The translations under genes were made by a program, and so were the position numbers. Below the pieces are notes generated by a model, which was given only the letters and a program-made list of their open reading frames with translations, searched no databases and had not been told where the DNA came from. A DNA stretch of 64,000 nt from Pseudomonas hunanensis (lineage in GTDB: Bacteria > Pseudomonadota > Gammaproteobacteria > Pseudomonadales > Pseudomonadaceae): positions 1 to 64,000 of the forward strand of contig NZ_QJRC01000076.1 in the NCBI RefSeq assembly GCF_013393325.1, given 5' to 3'. The stretch's first letter is position 1. The number at the start of each line of letters is the position of its first letter. Positions 1 to 10,974 of this stretch are shown one piece after another.

Positions 1-1680
1 AGCGTGCCGCCAGCGGCCAAGCCGGCACCTGCCGCCGCCACCGCGCCCAAGCCGGCGCCTGCCGCCCAGTCGCAAGGTGTTGTCGACGAAATCATGGGCA
101 ACCCGCTGTTGCTGTGGCTGATCGCCGGTAGCGCGTTCCTGGTGCTGCTGCTTCTGCTATTGCTGCTGGCTCGCAAGCGCAAGGCCCAGCAAGAAGCTGA
201 AAAGCACCTGCGCATGGCGCGTGCGCTGGAAGAAGAGCAGGGCACAGGCTTCGACAGCGATACCGAGAGCCTCGATGGCGTCGAAGTCTCGGAACCGAGC
301 GTGACCCTGTCGCCGGCTGTGGTCGCAGCTTCCGCCGCCGCCGCTGTCGCTGCGGAAAAAGTGTCGGCACCCGTTGCCGAGGCAGAGCCCGAGCTTGAAC
401 CACAAGCAGACCCGCACGCCGCACTGCTTGCAGAAGTCGATCAGTGCCTGGCCGAAGGCCGTCTGAATCGCGCCGCCGACCTGCTGGAGCCCGCTGTGGC
501 CGCAGCGCCGGAGCGTGACGACCTGCGTCTGAAGCTGATGGATGTGTACGCTCGCCAGGGTGACCAGAGCGCGTTCGCCGAGCAGGAGCGCCAGCTGTCG
601 GCCGGCGAGCAGAACGTTGCCGAAGTCGCCGGGCTGAAAGAGCGTTATCCTGCCATGCTCGGCCTGGCTGCTGCCGGCCTGGGTGCGGCGGCGCTGGCTG
701 CCGAGATGGATGAACAGTACGTGCAGGAGCTGCTGCACGACGAGCCCGAGGCCCCGGTGGTTGCGGATGTGGTGCCTGACGAGGTGCCTGAGTTCGAGCC
801 ACAAGTAGAGGCCGAACCCGAGGTTGTCGCGCAAGCAGAGCCTGAAGCAGAGCTGGAGGCCTTCGATGACGTGCCGACACTCGATGCTTCGGGCCTGGAT
901 GAGCAGGATCTGGACAGCGCATTCGACCTGAGCCTGGGTGAAGACCTGCCCGAGGAAGACCCGCTGGCAGCGCCGTTGCTGGATGAGCCGATGGCCCAGG
1001 AGCCTGTGCCCGACGAGTTGGTCATCGCCGAGCCTGTGCTGGATGAGCCAGAGCTGGAAGACGCTCAGCCAGAAGAACAGCCGTTCGCCGTGGATGCCGA
1101 GCTGCAAGACAGCGCCGACGCTGATTTCGAGGCCATGCTGGCTCAGGCTGAGCCACAATCTGCCGTGGACCTGTCTGATTTCGACCTCGATATCAGCGAG
1201 CCGGTTGCCCCAGCTGCTCCTGACGCGCTGGCGCAAGAACCGGTTGATGTCGCCGCCGAACTGGCCGCCTTCGACAGCGAGCCGGCATTTGACCCAGTGT
1301 CCGAGTTCGATATGCCGTCGGACTTCGACTTGTCCCTGTCGCTGGAAGACGACTCGCCCGCAGCCAAGCGCTTTGCCTCGGAGCTGGACGACGTCAACGC
1401 CGAGCTGGACAAGTTGTCGCAGAGCCTCGAATCGCCATCGCTGGAGCCGCACTTCACCCGCGAGGACGCGGTTGCGCAGCCCGAGCCCGAGCCTTTGGAC
1501 GACCTGGACTTCGACTTCTTCTCCGGCAGTGACGAAGTGGCTACCAAACTCGATCTGGCCCGTGCCTATATCGACATGGGCGACAGTCAGGGTGCGCGCG
1601 ACATCCTCGACGAAGTGGTCAAGGACGGCGACGACAGCCAGCGCCAGGAAGCCGAGGACATGCTCTCTCGCCTGGTCTGA
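1..1680 (+). CDS. fimV: FimV, C-terminal part (gene cut by window edge)
   Basis: The open frame runs in from the left edge, so only the last ~559 residues are seen. A Pro/Ala-rich stretch leads to one membrane segment (about nt 94-175) followed by a basic stop-transfer patch, then a long, very acidic Glu/Asp/Ala/Pro-rich cytoplasmic region. The last ~50 residues form a TPR-like helical pair (ATKLDLARAYIDMGD). This is the layout of FimV, an inner-membrane peptidoglycan-binding hub protein of Pseudomonas needed for type IV pilus assembly and twitching; the LysM part would lie upstream. Being followed by truA and trpF is the conserved Pseudomonas order. The identification rests on architecture plus synteny. 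Confidence 0.92.
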   Translation, partial: SVPPAAKPAPAAATAPKPAPAAQSQGVVDEIMGNPLLLWLIAGSAFLVLLLLLLLLARKRKAQQEAEKHLRMARALEEEQGTGFDSDTESLDGVEVSEPSVTLSPAVVAASAAAAVAAEKVSAPVAEAEPELEPQADPHAALLAEVDQCLAEGRLNRAADLLEPAVAAAPERDDLRLKLMDVYARQGDQSAFAEQERQLSAGEQNVAEVAGLKERYPAMLGLAAAGLGAAALAAEMDEQYVQELLHDEPEAPVVADVVPDEVPEFEPQVEAEPEVVAQAEPEAELEAFDDVPTLDASGLDEQDLDSAFDLSLGEDLPEEDPLAAPLLDEPMAQEPVPDELVIAEPVLDEPELEDAQPEEQPFAVDAELQDSADADFEAMLAQAEPQSAVDLSDFDLDISEPVAPAAPDALAQEPVDVAAELAAFDSEPAFDPVSEFDMPSDFDLSLSLEDDSPAAKRFASELDDVNAELDKLSQSLESPSLEPHFTREDAVAQPEPEPLDDLDFDFFSGSDEVATKLDLARAYIDMGDSQGARDILDEVVKDGDDSQRQEAEDMLSRLV

Positions 1681-1693
1681 GGTTGACTGCGCC

Positions 1694-1724
1694 GGCCTCT
1701 TCGCGGCAAGCCCGCGAAGAGGCC
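1694..1724. repeat. Perfect 13-bp hairpin, REP-like, after fimV
   Basis: GGCCTCTTCGCGG (1694-1706) pairs perfectly with 1712-1724 across a 5-nt loop. No T tract follows, so it looks more like a solitary putida-type REP palindrome than a classical terminator, although it may protect or end the fimV transcript. Confidence 0.7.
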
Positions 1725-1744
1725 CTCAAACGCAGTGCATATCC

Positions 1745-1770
1745 AACGGCAGCCCTACACGGCTGCCGTT
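1745..1770 (+). terminator. Hairpin between fimV and truA
   Basis: AACGGCAGCC (1745-1754) pairs perfectly with GGCTGCCGTT (1761-1770) over a 6-nt loop. The tail is only weakly T-rich (GTCGTT). It probably terminates fimV transcription just before a TATAAT at 1776-1781. Confidence 0.5.
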
Positions 1771-1775
1771 GTCGT

Positions 1776-1781
1776 TATAAT
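1776..1781 (+). promoter_or_regulatory. Candidate -10 element (TATAAT) for truA
   Basis: A consensus TATAAT lies 29 bp before the truA start, directly after the fimV terminator-like hairpin. No good -35 is visible at 17 bp (that position falls inside the hairpin), so this is a weak call. Confidence 0.35.
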
Positions 1782-1810
1782 CCCCGCCATTCCGTACACC
1801 CACAGGTTTC

Positions 1811-2671
1811 ATGCGCTTGGACATCATCGACACCGCTACCGCCGAATCCGCGGCCGAAGGCTTCTCCCGTATCGCCCTTGGCGTGGAATACAAGGGCGCG
1901 CGCTACCGCGGCTGGCAGCGCCAGGCCAGCGGTGTACCGAGTGTCCAGCAGGCCCTGGAACAAGCCCTGTCCAAGGTTGCCAACGAGCCGATTTCGGTGA
2001 TTTGCGCCGGGCGTACCGACGCCGGGGTCCATGGCTGCGGGCAGATCGTGCACTTCGACACCCGTGCCGTGCGTGACGAGCGCGCCTGGACCATGGGCAC
2101 CAACTTCAACCTGCCGCACGACATCAGCGTGGTCTGGTCGCAGCCAATGCCGGCCGACTTCCATGCCCGCTTCAAGGCCTGCGCCCGGCGCTACCGCTAT
2201 GTCATCTACAACGACCCGATCCGCCCGGCGCACCTGGCCGAGGAAGTGACCTGGAACCACCGTCCGCTGGACGTCGAGCGCATGGCCGAGGCCGCGCAGT
2301 TCCTGCTCGGCACCCACGACTTCAGCGCCTTCCGCGCCAGCCAGTGCCAGGCCAAGTCACCGATCAAGCACATCTACCACCTGCGCGTTACCCGTCATGG
2401 CCAGATGATCGTGCTGGACGTGCGTGCCACTGCTTTTCTGCATCACATGGTGCGCAACATTGCCGGTGTGCTGATGGCCATTGGCGCCGGTGAGCGCCCA
2501 GTCACCTGGGCGCGCGAGGTGCTCGAAGGGCGTAACCGCCGCGAAGGTGGGGTAACCGCCCACCCGTACGGGCTTTATCTGGTGCAGGTGGAGTACCCCG
2601 AGGAATTTGCGCTGCCCAAGCGTTACATCGGCCCACACTTTTTGAGCGGTTACGAGGCGTTGGCAGACTGA
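1811..2671 (+). CDS. truA: tRNA pseudouridine(38-40) synthase TruA
   Basis: Converts U38, U39 and U40 in the anticodon stem-loop of many tRNAs to pseudouridine. The catalytic motif GRTDAGVH is present with the nucleophile Asp at residue 70, together with the later family segments FSAFRASQCQAKSP and FLHHMVRNIAGVL. At 286 aa it is slightly longer than the E. coli enzyme (270) because of a ~17-residue N-terminal extension. The ATG was kept because it follows the inter-operon hairpin and TATAAT at a normal distance. It lies 61 bp before trpF, the usual Pseudomonas order. Confidence 0.96.
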   Translation: MRLDIIDTATAESAAEGFSRIALGVEYKGARYRGWQRQASGVPSVQQALEQALSKVANEPISVICAGRTDAGVHGCGQIVHFDTRAVRDERAWTMGTNFNLPHDISVVWSQPMPADFHARFKACARRYRYVIYNDPIRPAHLAEEVTWNHRPLDVERMAEAAQFLLGTHDFSAFRASQCQAKSPIKHIYHLRVTRHGQMIVLDVRATAFLHHMVRNIAGVLMAIGAGERPVTWAREVLEGRNRREGGVTAHPYGLYLVQVEYPEEFALPKRYIGPHFLSGYEALAD

Positions 2672-2732
2672 CGGGCGAAAAGCCATTTGCTAACATCCGG
2701 CCTTTCGCCGCAATAACCAGGGTTCGCGTTCC

Positions 2733-3353
2733 ATGAGCTATGTTCGCAGCAAGATCTGCGGGATTACCCGCATCGAAGATGCGCTGGCCGCCGCCGAAGC
2801 GGGTGCCGATGCCATCGGCTTCGTCTTCTATGCCAAAAGCCCGAGGGCGGTGGACGTGCGCCAGGCGCGGGCGATCATCGCCGAGCTGCCGCCGTTCGTG
2901 ACCACGGTCGGGTTGTTCGTCAATGCCTCGCGCTGCGAGCTGAACGAGATCCTCGAAGTGGTTCCGCTGGACCTGCTACAGTTCCACGGCGACGAAACCC
3001 CGCAGGACTGCGAAGGCTACCACCGCCCCTGGATCAAGGCCCTGCGTGTGCGCCCTGGCGACGACCTGGAGGCGGCCTGTAAGCAGTACGCAGGTGCCCG
3101 CGGTATTCTGCTGGATACCTACGTGGCGGGCGTGCCTGGGGGAACCGGTGAAGCGTTCGACTGGTCACTGGTACCGGCGCACCTGAGCAAGCCGATCATT
3201 CTGGCGGGCGGGCTGTCAGCCGATAACGTTGGCCAGGCCATTGCCCAGGTACGGCCTTATGCGGTGGATGTCAGTGGCGGCGTCGAACAGGCCAAGGGCA
3301 TCAAGGACGCGGCGAAGATCGAGGCGTTCATGCGAGCGGTGAAGCAGGCGTGA
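2733..3353 (+). CDS. trpF: Phosphoribosylanthranilate isomerase
   Basis: Tryptophan pathway enzyme that performs the Amadori rearrangement of phosphoribosylanthranilate to CdRP. It is a single-domain (beta/alpha)8 protein of 206 aa. The general base Cys-9 (KICGITR) and general acid Asp-128 (LLDTYVAG) are both present, as is the C-terminal phosphate-binding [17 protein letters not shown] region. In Pseudomonas trpF stands apart from the other trp genes, next to truA and accD, as here; trpB and trpA are not in the window. Confidence 0.96.
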   Translation: MSYVRSKICGITRIEDALAAAEAGADAIGFVFYAKSPRAVDVRQARAIIAELPPFVTTVGLFVNASRCELNEILEVVPLDLLQFHGDETPQDCEGYHRPWIKALRVRPGDDLEAACKQYAGARGILLDTYVAGVPGGTGEAFDWSLVPAHLSKPIILAGGLSADNVGQAIAQVRPYAVDVSGGVEQAKGIKDAAKIEAFMRAVKQA

Positions 3354-3575
3354 TGGCAGATGTGACGGCTGGCTGCGCGCCATCGTCCATAGCTTTCGCA
3401 GCCCTGCGGGGCCGCCGCCAGCGCTTATGGCGGCAAGAAAACACATTAGCGGTGGAGTGGCGCGCTGGAAGCCCCGGCGGCCGGTCCACCATCGTTTTGT
3501 AAAAGATTTTGAGCTCAAGGGCAGGGCAGGGCCGGCGACACCGACCCCCGCCTGCCAATACTGGAGAAATAAAGC

Positions 3576-4468
<893 letters not shown>

Positions 4469-4469
<1 letters not shown>

Positions 4470-5776
4470 TGAAACAACGATCCCTGGGCGAATGGCTCGC
4501 CTACCTCGAGCAGTTGCACCCCTCGGCCATCGACATGGGCCTGGAGCGGTCGCAGAAGGTGCTTGCCCGGCTGGCGCTGGGCAAGCTGGCGCCACGCGTG
4601 GTGACGGTAACAGGCACAAACGGCAAAGGTTCGACCTGCGCCTTCGTGGCTTCGTTGCTGCGTGCCCAGGGCCTCAAGGTCGGCGTGTACAGCTCGCCGC
4701 ACCTGTTGCGTTACAACGAGCGGGTGCTGATCGAGGGCCAAGAAGCCAGCGATGAGCGCTTGTGCGAAGCCTTCGCCGCCGTTGAGGCGGCGCGGGGCGA
4801 TATTTCCCTCACCTACTTCGAGATGGGTACGCTGGCCGCGTTCTGGTTGTTCTACCAGTCGCAGCTGGATGCCGTGGTGCTGGAAGTGGGCCTTGGTGGC
4901 CGGCTGGACACCGTGAACGTGGTGGACGCCGACCTGGCCCTGGTGACCAGCATCGGCGTCGACCATGTCGATTACCTGGGCGATACCCGCGAGCTTGTGG
5001 CCTTCGAGAAGGCCGGCATCTTCCGCCCCGGCAAGCCGGCCCTGTGCGGCGACCTGGACCCGCCACGGCCGTTGCTGGACAAGGCTGGCGAACTGGCCGC
5101 GCCACTGTTCCTGCGCGGTCGTGATTTCGACCTGGCCAGCGCCGATGGCAGCTGGAGCTGGCGTGGTACCGCGGCCAATGGTGCGCAGGTAGCGCTGAGT
5201 GACCTGCCTTTACTCGACCTGCCCATGGAAAACGCCGCGTTGGCGTTGCAGGCTTACCTGTTGATGGGGCTGCCGTGGGATGCGGCGCAGGTTCGCCAGG
5301 CATTGCTGGATACCCGTATCACCGGGCGTCTCGACCGCCGCCAGCTGAACTGGCAGGGCAAGCCAGTTGAGCTGTTGCTGGATGTCGGGCATAACCCGCA
5401 TGCGGCGCAGTACCTGGCCCGCCGCCTGGCGGCCCGTCCGCTGAATGGGCGCCGTTTCGCGGTGTTCGGCTTGCTCGCCGACAAGGACCTGGGCGGCGTT
5501 ATCGCGCCGCTGCAGGGCCTGGTCGACGAATGGGCAGTGGCGCCGCTGGACACCCCGCGCAGCCGCCCGGCTGCGGAACTGGCCACGGCCTTGACGAACC
5601 ATGGCGCCGCAGTGAAGTCTTATGCCAGCGTCGACGCCGCCCTTGAAGGGCAATGCGCGCAGGCGACGGCGGATGACCAGATCCTGCTGTTCGGTTCGTT
5701 TTTCTGTGTCGCCCAGGCGCTGGAATGGCTGGAGCGGCATGCCCAGGAGGGTGGAGTAGATGGCAGTGCTGGATAA
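4469..5776 (+). CDS. folC: Bifunctional dihydrofolate/folylpolyglutamate synthase
   Basis: Adds L-Glu to dihydropteroate and then further Glu residues to tetrahydrofolate in the cytosol, using ATP. The Mur-ligase-type P-loop GTNGKGS is at residues 49-55; later family segments (VLEVGLGGRLDTVN, ITGRLDRR, LLDVGHNPHA) are all present. The ATG at 4469 overlaps the accD stop and gives 435 aa, beginning MKQRSLGEWLAYLEQ as in homologues; a GTG one codon upstream is unlikely. accD-folC-dedD-cvpA-purF is a classic gammaproteobacterial cluster. Confidence 0.96.
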
Positions 5777-6410
5777 AGGGATGAAGCAGCGCATGGTCGG
5801 TGCGCTGGTGCTGGTGGCGCTGGCGGTGATCTTCCTGCCGATGCTGTTCAGCCGCGAGGACGAGATGCGCCAGGTGCACGTCGAAACCCCGCAGGCACCG
5901 GCCATGCCCAGCCTGCCGGAAGTGAAGGTGGAGCCGGTTGCCGTGCCGCAACCGCAGGTGATCCCGGAGGCGCCTCAGCAGGCGCCGGTGGTGATCGATG
6001 AAGCCACTGCGCCGGCGAGCACGCCCAGCCAGCCCATTACCCCGTCACCACAGACTCAGGCACAGGTTCAACCGCCCAAGCCGCAAGCACCCGCGCCAGC
6101 GCCAAAGGTCGAGGCCAAGGCCGCTGCAGCCCCAGCGCCGGCAGCGCCTTCGAAGATCGACGTCAATGGTCTGCCAGTCAGCTGGTCGATCCAGCTGGCC
6201 AGCCTGTCAAACCGTGCCGGTGCCGAAAAACTTCAACAAACGCTGCGTAGCCAGGGTTACAACGCTTATATCCGCTCGGCGGGTGGCATGAACCGGGTGT
6301 ATGTCGGGCCGTTGATCGAGCGGGCCGAAGCCGAGCGCGTGCGTGATGCGATCAATCGCCAGAACAGCCTCAAGGGCTTTGTGGTGAGGTTCCAGCCAGA
6401 ACGCAGCTAA
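5760..6410 (+). CDS. dedD: SPOR-domain cell-division protein, DedD-like
   Basis: A 216-aa inner-membrane protein with one N-terminal membrane segment (about residues 11-29), a ~90-residue Pro/Ala/Gln-rich periplasmic linker, and a C-terminal SPOR domain (about 137-216: VSWSIQLASLSNRAGAEKL...). SPOR domains bind glycan strands lacking stem peptides at the septum, so it should localise to the division ring. It starts 17 nt inside the end of folC with a strong GGAGGGTGGAG site. Position after folC and before cvpA matches dedD of enterobacteria. Confidence 0.9.
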   Translation: MAVLDKGMKQRMVGALVLVALAVIFLPMLFSREDEMRQVHVETPQAPAMPSLPEVKVEPVAVPQPQVIPEAPQQAPVVIDEATAPASTPSQPITPSPQTQAQVQPPKPQAPAPAPKVEAKAAAAPAPAAPSKIDVNGLPVSWSIQLASLSNRAGAEKLQQTLRSQGYNAYIRSAGGMNRVYVGPLIERAEAERVRDAINRQNSLKGFVVRFQPERS

Positions 6411-6468
6411 TTCAGGCCGTAGGCTTCTGCGCGGCCCCTAAGATCTCTGCAGTACAGCCAGAACTGCT

Positions 6469-6512
6469 GGGGCCGCTTTGCGGCCCTTTCGCGACACAAG
6501 GCCGCTCCCACA
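6469..6512. repeat. REP palindrome between dedD and cvpA
   Basis: GGGGCCGC-TTT-GCGGCCC hairpin followed by the arm TTTCGCGACACAAGGCC. The same arm recurs at 17.1, 37.3, 38.2 and 61.3 kb of this window, which marks it as a dispersed REP element. Confidence 0.75.
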
Positions 6513-6565
6513 CCCAGGTGGCGCTAATCCCCGACATTCCGCTTACTCCCAGCCCTCTGCTCTGG

Positions 6566-6571
6566 TAAAAT
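6566..6571 (+). promoter_or_regulatory. Candidate -10 (TAAAAT) of the cvpA-purF promoter
   Basis: TAAAAT lies ~30 bp before the cvpA GTG start, after the REP hairpin that separates it from dedD. No convincing -35 or PurR-type operator was recognised by eye. Confidence 0.35.
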
Positions 6572-6601
6572 GCGCCGCCTCAAACGTCTGCAGGCAGCAC
6601 C

Positions 6602-7159
6602 GTGGCATTTACCTTGGTTGATTGGGCGATCATTGCGATCATCGCCGTCTCCACACTGATCAGTCTCAAGCGCGGCTTCGTCAAAGAGGCCTTGTCCTTG
6701 CTCATCTGGATCATTGCCGGTGCGGTTGCCTGGATGTTCGGCGGTTCGCTCTCGGTGTATCTTGAGAGCTATATCCAGACGCCATCGATGCGCGTCATCG
6801 CTGGCTGCGCCATTCTTTTCGTCGCCACCTTGCTGGTGGGGGCCATGGTCAACTTCCTCGTCGGCGAACTGATCCGCGTGACCGGGCTGTCCGGCACCGA
6901 TCGTTTCCTGGGCATGGCCTTCGGTGCCGCGCGCGGGGCCTTGCTGGTAGTGGTGGCCATAGGCCTGATCAGCCTGGGGCCGGTTCAACAGGACACCTGG
7001 TGGCAGGAATCACGCCTGATACCACAATTTCTCTTGGTCGCCGATTGGTCGAAAAACCTGATTCTGGGTTTCACCGGTCAGTGGTCGCCCAGTGGGTTGA
7101 TCAGCGCTCCCGCTGATCTTCCGTTCAAGGAACAGTTGCTCGGGCCGTCCAAGCCCTGA
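6602..7159 (+). CDS. cvpA: CvpA family inner-membrane protein
   Basis: A 185-aa protein with four predicted membrane helices, starting at a GTG (MAFTLVDWAIIAIIAVSTLISLKRGFVKE). The KRGFVKEAL motif after helix 1 and the later GTDRFLGMAFGAARG are CvpA hallmarks. It was first linked to colicin V production in E. coli; the molecular function is not settled. It sits 42 bp before purF, as in E. coli, and is probably cotranscribed with it. Confidence 0.92.
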   Translation: MAFTLVDWAIIAIIAVSTLISLKRGFVKEALSLLIWIIAGAVAWMFGGSLSVYLESYIQTPSMRVIAGCAILFVATLLVGAMVNFLVGELIRVTGLSGTDRFLGMAFGAARGALLVVVAIGLISLGPVQQDTWWQESRLIPQFLLVADWSKNLILGFTGQWSPSGLISAPADLPFKEQLLGPSKP

Positions 7160-7201
7160 GCGCTATTCACTCAAGTTTCGTCAAAGTAGGGGTTGCGTCG
7201 C

Positions 7202-8707
7202 ATGTGTGGCATCGTCGGTATCGTCGGTAAGTCGAACGTCAATCAGGCGCTGTATGACGCGCTTACGGTCCTCCAGCACCGCGGCCAGGACGCTGCCGGT
7301 ATCGTGACCAGCCATGACGGCCGGTTGTTCCTGCGCAAGGATAATGGCCTGGTGCGCGACGTGTTCCAGCAGCGCCACATGCAGCGCCTGGTGGGCAGCA
7401 TCGGTATCGGCCACGTGCGCTACCCGACGGCGGGCAGCTCGACCTCGGCCGAGGCCCAGCCGTTCTACGTCAACTCGCCGTACGGCATCACCCTGGCCCA
7501 CAACGGCAACCTGACCAATGTCGAGCAGTTGGCCAAGGAGATCTACGAGTCCGACCTGCGCCACGTCAACACCAACTCCGACTCGGAAGTGCTGCTGAAC
7601 GTGTTCGCCCATGAGTTGGCGGTGCGTGGCAAGTTGCAGCCAACCGAAGAAGACGTGTTCGCGGCGGTTTCCCATGTACACAGCCGCTGCGTCGGCGGTT
7701 ACGCCGTGGTGGCGATGATCACCGGCTACGGCATCGTCGGCTTCCGCGACCCCCACGGCATCCGCCCGGTGGTGTTCGGCCAGCGTCATACCGATGAAGG
7801 CGTGGAATACATGATCGCCTCGGAAAGCGTGGCCCTGGACGTGCTCGGCTTTACCCTGATCCGCGACCTGGCGCCGGGCGAAGCGGTGTACATCACCGAA
7901 GAAGGCCAGCTGTTCACCAAGCAATGCGCCGAAGCGCCGAAGTTGCAGCCGTGCATCTTCGAGCACGTCTACCTGGCCCGCCCGGACTCGATCATTGACG
8001 GTATCTCGGTGTACAAGGCCCGTCTGCGCATGGGTGAAAAACTGGCTGACAAGATCATGCGCGAGCGCCCTGAGCATGATATCGACGTGGTCATCCCGAT
8101 CCCGGATACCAGCCGCACTGCTGCGCTGGAACTGGCCAACCGCCTGGGCGTCAAGTTCCGCGAAGGTTTCGTCAAGAACCGTTACATCGGCCGTACCTTC
8201 ATCATGCCCGGCCAGGCCGCGCGCAAAAAGTCAGTGCGCCAGAAGCTCAACGCCATCGAGCTGGAATTCCGTGGCAAGAACGTGATGCTGGTGGACGACT
8301 CGATCGTGCGCGGCACCACCTGCAAGCAGATCATCCAGATGGCCCGCGAAGCCGGCGCCAAAAATGTCTACTTCTGCTCCGCAGCCCCTGCAGTACGCTA
8401 CCCCAACGTCTACGGCATCGACATGCCGAGTGTTCACGAACTGATCGCCCACAACCGTACCACCGAACAGGTGGCCGAGTTGATCGGCGCCGATTGGCTG
8501 ATCTATCAGGATCTGCCAGACCTGATCGACTCGGTCGGTGGCGGCAAGATCAAGATCGATCATTTCGATTGCGCGGTGTTCAACGGTGAGTACGTCACCG
8601 GCGATATCGACGAAGCCTACCTCGAGCGTATCGAGCAGGCCCGTAATGACCTGGCCAAGGTCAAGAACCAGGCCGTCAGCGCGATCATCGACCTCTACAA
8701 CAACTGA
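7202..8707 (+). CDS. purF: Amidophosphoribosyltransferase
   Basis: Commits PRPP to purine synthesis: Gln + PRPP gives phosphoribosylamine. The start at 7202 places the N-terminal nucleophile Cys at residue 2 (MCGIVGI), which the Ntn glutaminase domain requires; an in-frame TTG nine bases upstream would add residues before it and was rejected. The C-terminal half carries the PRPP loop [13 protein letters not shown]. 501 aa with no propeptide, i.e. the E. coli type without an Fe-S cluster. Confidence 0.97.
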   Translation: MCGIVGIVGKSNVNQALYDALTVLQHRGQDAAGIVTSHDGRLFLRKDNGLVRDVFQQRHMQRLVGSIGIGHVRYPTAGSSTSAEAQPFYVNSPYGITLAHNGNLTNVEQLAKEIYESDLRHVNTNSDSEVLLNVFAHELAVRGKLQPTEEDVFAAVSHVHSRCVGGYAVVAMITGYGIVGFRDPHGIRPVVFGQRHTDEGVEYMIASESVALDVLGFTLIRDLAPGEAVYITEEGQLFTKQCAEAPKLQPCIFEHVYLARPDSIIDGISVYKARLRMGEKLADKIMRERPEHDIDVVIPIPDTSRTAALELANRLGVKFREGFVKNRYIGRTFIMPGQAARKKSVRQKLNAIELEFRGKNVMLVDDSIVRGTTCKQIIQMAREAGAKNVYFCSAAPAVRYPNVYGIDMPSVHELIAHNRTTEQVAELIGADWLIYQDLPDLIDSVGGGKIKIDHFDCAVFNGEYVTGDIDEAYLERIEQARNDLAKVKNQAVSAIIDLYNN

Positions 8708-8723
8708 TTTTGGGAGCGACGGC

Positions 8724-9935
8724 ATGACGGATCAATGGGATGCCGGGCGACTGGACAGTGACCTCGAGGGTGTCGGTTTCGACACCCTGGCGGTGCGCGC
8801 CGGTCAAAACCGTACACCGGAAGGCGAACACAGCGAAGCGCTGTTCCTGACCTCCAGCTATGTGTTCCGCACAGCGGCTGATGCTGCTGCGCGCTTTGCC
8901 GGCGAAACGCCGGGCAACGTCTACTCGCGCTACACCAACCCCTCAGTGCGTGCCTTCGAGGAGCGCCTGGCTGCAATGGAAGGCGCGGAGCAGGCCGTGG
9001 GTACGTCCACCGGTATGGCGGCAATCCTGGCCGTGGTCATGTCGCTGTGCAGCGCCGGTGACCATGTACTGGTGTCGCAGAGCGTGTTTGGCTCCACCAT
9101 CAGCCTGTTCGAGAAGTACTTCAAGCGCTTTGGCGTACAAGTGGACTACGTGCCACTGGTCGACCTCAATGGCTGGGAGAAGGCCATCAAGGCCAACACC
9201 AGGCTGCTGATCGTCGAATCGCCGTCCAACCCGCTGGCCGAGCTGGTCGATATCACCGCGCTCAGTGAAATCGCTCATGCCCATGGCGCCATGCTGGTAG
9301 TGGACAACTGCTTCAGCACCCCGGCGCTGCAGCAGCCGCTGAAACTGGGTGCCGATATCGTGTTCCACTCGGCCACCAAGTTCATCGACGGCCAGGGCCG
9401 CTGCATGGGCGGTGTGGTCGCCGGCCGTGCCGAGCAGATGAAAGAAGTGGTCGGTTTCCTGCGTACCGCAGGCCCGACGCTCAGCCCGTTCAACGCCTGG
9501 ATCTTCACCAAGGGCCTGGAAACGTTGCGCCTGCGCATGCGTGCGCACTGCGAAAGCGCCCAGGCCCTGGCCGAATGGCTGGAGCAGCAGGAAGGCGTGG
9601 AAAAGGTGCATTACGCAGGCCTGCCGAGCCACCCGCAGCACGAACTGGCCAAGCGCCAGATGAGCGGTTTTGGTGCGGTGGTCAGCTTTGAAGTCAAAGG
9701 CGGTAAAGAGGGTGCCTGGCGCTTCATCGATGCCACCCGGGTGATTTCCATCACCACCAACCTGGGTGACAGCAAAACCACCATCGCGCACCCGGCCACC
9801 ACCTCCCATGGTCGCTTGTCGCCGCAGGAGCGTGAAGCTGCGGGTATCCGCGACAGCCTGATCCGGGTTGCCGTAGGCCTGGAAGACGTGGCCGACCTGC
9901 AAGCCGACCTGGCGCGCGGGCTGGCTGCACTGTGA
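8724..9935 (+). CDS. metZ: O-succinylhomoserine sulfhydrylase
   Basis: PLP enzyme that makes homocysteine directly from O-succinylhomoserine and sulfide, the direct sulfhydrylation route to Met used by Pseudomonas. The PLP lysine is Lys-219 in [22 protein letters not shown] and the GTSTGMAA loop of the Cys/Met-metabolism family are present. The start at 8724 ([10 protein letters not shown]) follows a GGGAG site and gives 403 aa; the frame is open upstream but that part overlaps purF. It is 16 bp after purF and overlaps the following SDR gene. Confidence 0.95.
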   Translation: MTDQWDAGRLDSDLEGVGFDTLAVRAGQNRTPEGEHSEALFLTSSYVFRTAADAAARFAGETPGNVYSRYTNPSVRAFEERLAAMEGAEQAVGTSTGMAAILAVVMSLCSAGDHVLVSQSVFGSTISLFEKYFKRFGVQVDYVPLVDLNGWEKAIKANTRLLIVESPSNPLAELVDITALSEIAHAHGAMLVVDNCFSTPALQQPLKLGADIVFHSATKFIDGQGRCMGGVVAGRAEQMKEVVGFLRTAGPTLSPFNAWIFTKGLETLRLRMRAHCESAQALAEWLEQQEGVEKVHYAGLPSHPQHELAKRQMSGFGAVVSFEVKGGKEGAWRFIDATRVISITTNLGDSKTTIAHPATTSHGRLSPQEREAAGIRDSLIRVAVGLEDVADLQADLARGLAAL

Positions 9936-10705
9936 TCGAAATCAGCGGCAGTACCCCAGGCCACAATGGCCGGGTAGCCTTGGTCACCGGTGCCGCGCGC
10001 GGCATCGGCCTGGGCATTGCCGCTTGGTTGATCTGCGAAGGTTGGCAGGTGGTGCTCAGTGACCTGGACCGCAAGCGCGGGGCCAAGGTGGCCAAGGCGT
10101 TGGGTGACAACGCCTGGTTCATCACCATGGACGTTGCCGACGAGGCCCAGGTCAGTGCCGGGGTGTCCGAAGTGCTCGGGCAGTTCGGTCGGCTGGACGC
10201 GCTGGTGTGCAATGCGGCCATTGCCAACCCGCACAACCAGACCCTCGAAAGCCTGAGCCTGGCGCAATGGAACCGGGTGTTGGCGGTCAACCTCAACGGC
10301 CCGATGCTGCTGGCCAAGCATTGTGCGCCTTACCTGCGTGCGCACAATGGGGCGATCGTCAACCTGACGTCTACTCGGGCGCGGCAATCCGAGCCCGACA
10401 CCGAAGCTTACGCGGCAAGCAAGGGCGGCCTGGTGGCTTTGACCCATGCTCTGGCCATGAGCTTGGGCCCGGAGATTCGCGTCAATGCGGTGAGCCCGGG
10501 CTGGATCGATGCCCGTGACCCGTCGCAGCGCCGTGCCGAGCCGTTGACCGAGGCCGATCATGCCCAACACCCGACGGGGAGGGTAGGGACGGTGGAAGAT
10601 GTGGCGGCCATGGTTGCCTGGCTGTTGTCGCGCCAGGCGGCGTTCGTCACTGGCCAGGAGTTCGTGGTCGATGGCGGCATGACCCGCAAGATGATCTACA
10701 CCTGA
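9932..10705 (+). CDS. SDR family oxidoreductase, unknown substrate
   Basis: A classical short-chain dehydrogenase of 257 aa. It has the cofactor motif TGAARGIG (19-26), NAAIA in place of the usual NNAG, the Ser-147/Tyr-160/Lys-164 triad (YAASK) and a C-terminal [14 protein letters not shown]. It starts with a GTG that overlaps the metZ stop (GTGA), so it is translated with metZ. Asp at the end of beta-2 (LSDLDRKRG) suggests NAD(H) preference. The constant position after metZ hints at a housekeeping role, but I cannot name the substrate. Confidence 0.85.
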   Translation: MIEISGSTPGHNGRVALVTGAARGIGLGIAAWLICEGWQVVLSDLDRKRGAKVAKALGDNAWFITMDVADEAQVSAGVSEVLGQFGRLDALVCNAAIANPHNQTLESLSLAQWNRVLAVNLNGPMLLAKHCAPYLRAHNGAIVNLTSTRARQSEPDTEAYAASKGGLVALTHALAMSLGPEIRVNAVSPGWIDARDPSQRRAEPLTEADHAQHPTGRVGTVEDVAAMVAWLLSRQAAFVTGQEFVVDGGMTRKMIYT

Positions 10706-10763
10706 GGCTTCCCGTCCAACCTATGCCGCTTTTGTCTTTTTTGAAAAAAATTCAATGGGGCTA

Positions 10764-10792
10764 TTGACTTAGCTCCGCCATCTGCGTAAATT
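10764..10792 (+). promoter_or_regulatory. Sigma-70 promoter of the tRNA cluster
   Basis: TTGACT (10764-10769), a 17-bp spacer and TAAATT (10787-10792), followed by a GC-rich discriminator (TCGCGGCC) typical of stringently controlled stable-RNA promoters. tRNA-Val begins 41 bp downstream. Confidence 0.7.
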
Positions 10793-10833
10793 TCGCGGCC
10801 TCAGCGAAGCAAACGCAACAAGCAACATCGCGA

Positions 10834-10909
10834 GGGTGATTAGCTCAGCCGGGAGAGCATCTGCCTTACAAGCAGAGGGTCGGCGGTTCGATCCCGTCAT
10901 CACCCACCA
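10834..10909 (+). tRNA. tRNA-Val (anticodon TAC)
   Basis: 76-nt cloverleaf including encoded CCA. Acceptor GGGTGAT pairs with ATCACCC; anticodon stem TCTGC/GCAGA encloses loop CTTACAA, with TAC at 34-36; the T arm has GGTTCGATCC. First gene of the tRNA operon. Confidence 0.97.
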
Positions 10910-10974
10910 CTTCCTGAGATGTTCCTAAAGCATCGGGTTCGCAAGAAGTCGATAGCCAGAGAGGAACGCACTGC

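Noticed and set aside
3354..3575. 222-bp gap between trpF and accD, checked for a gene such as trpB or a small RNA
   Set aside because: No frame with a start and ribosome site; no clear hairpin plus T tract. It probably holds only the accD promoter.
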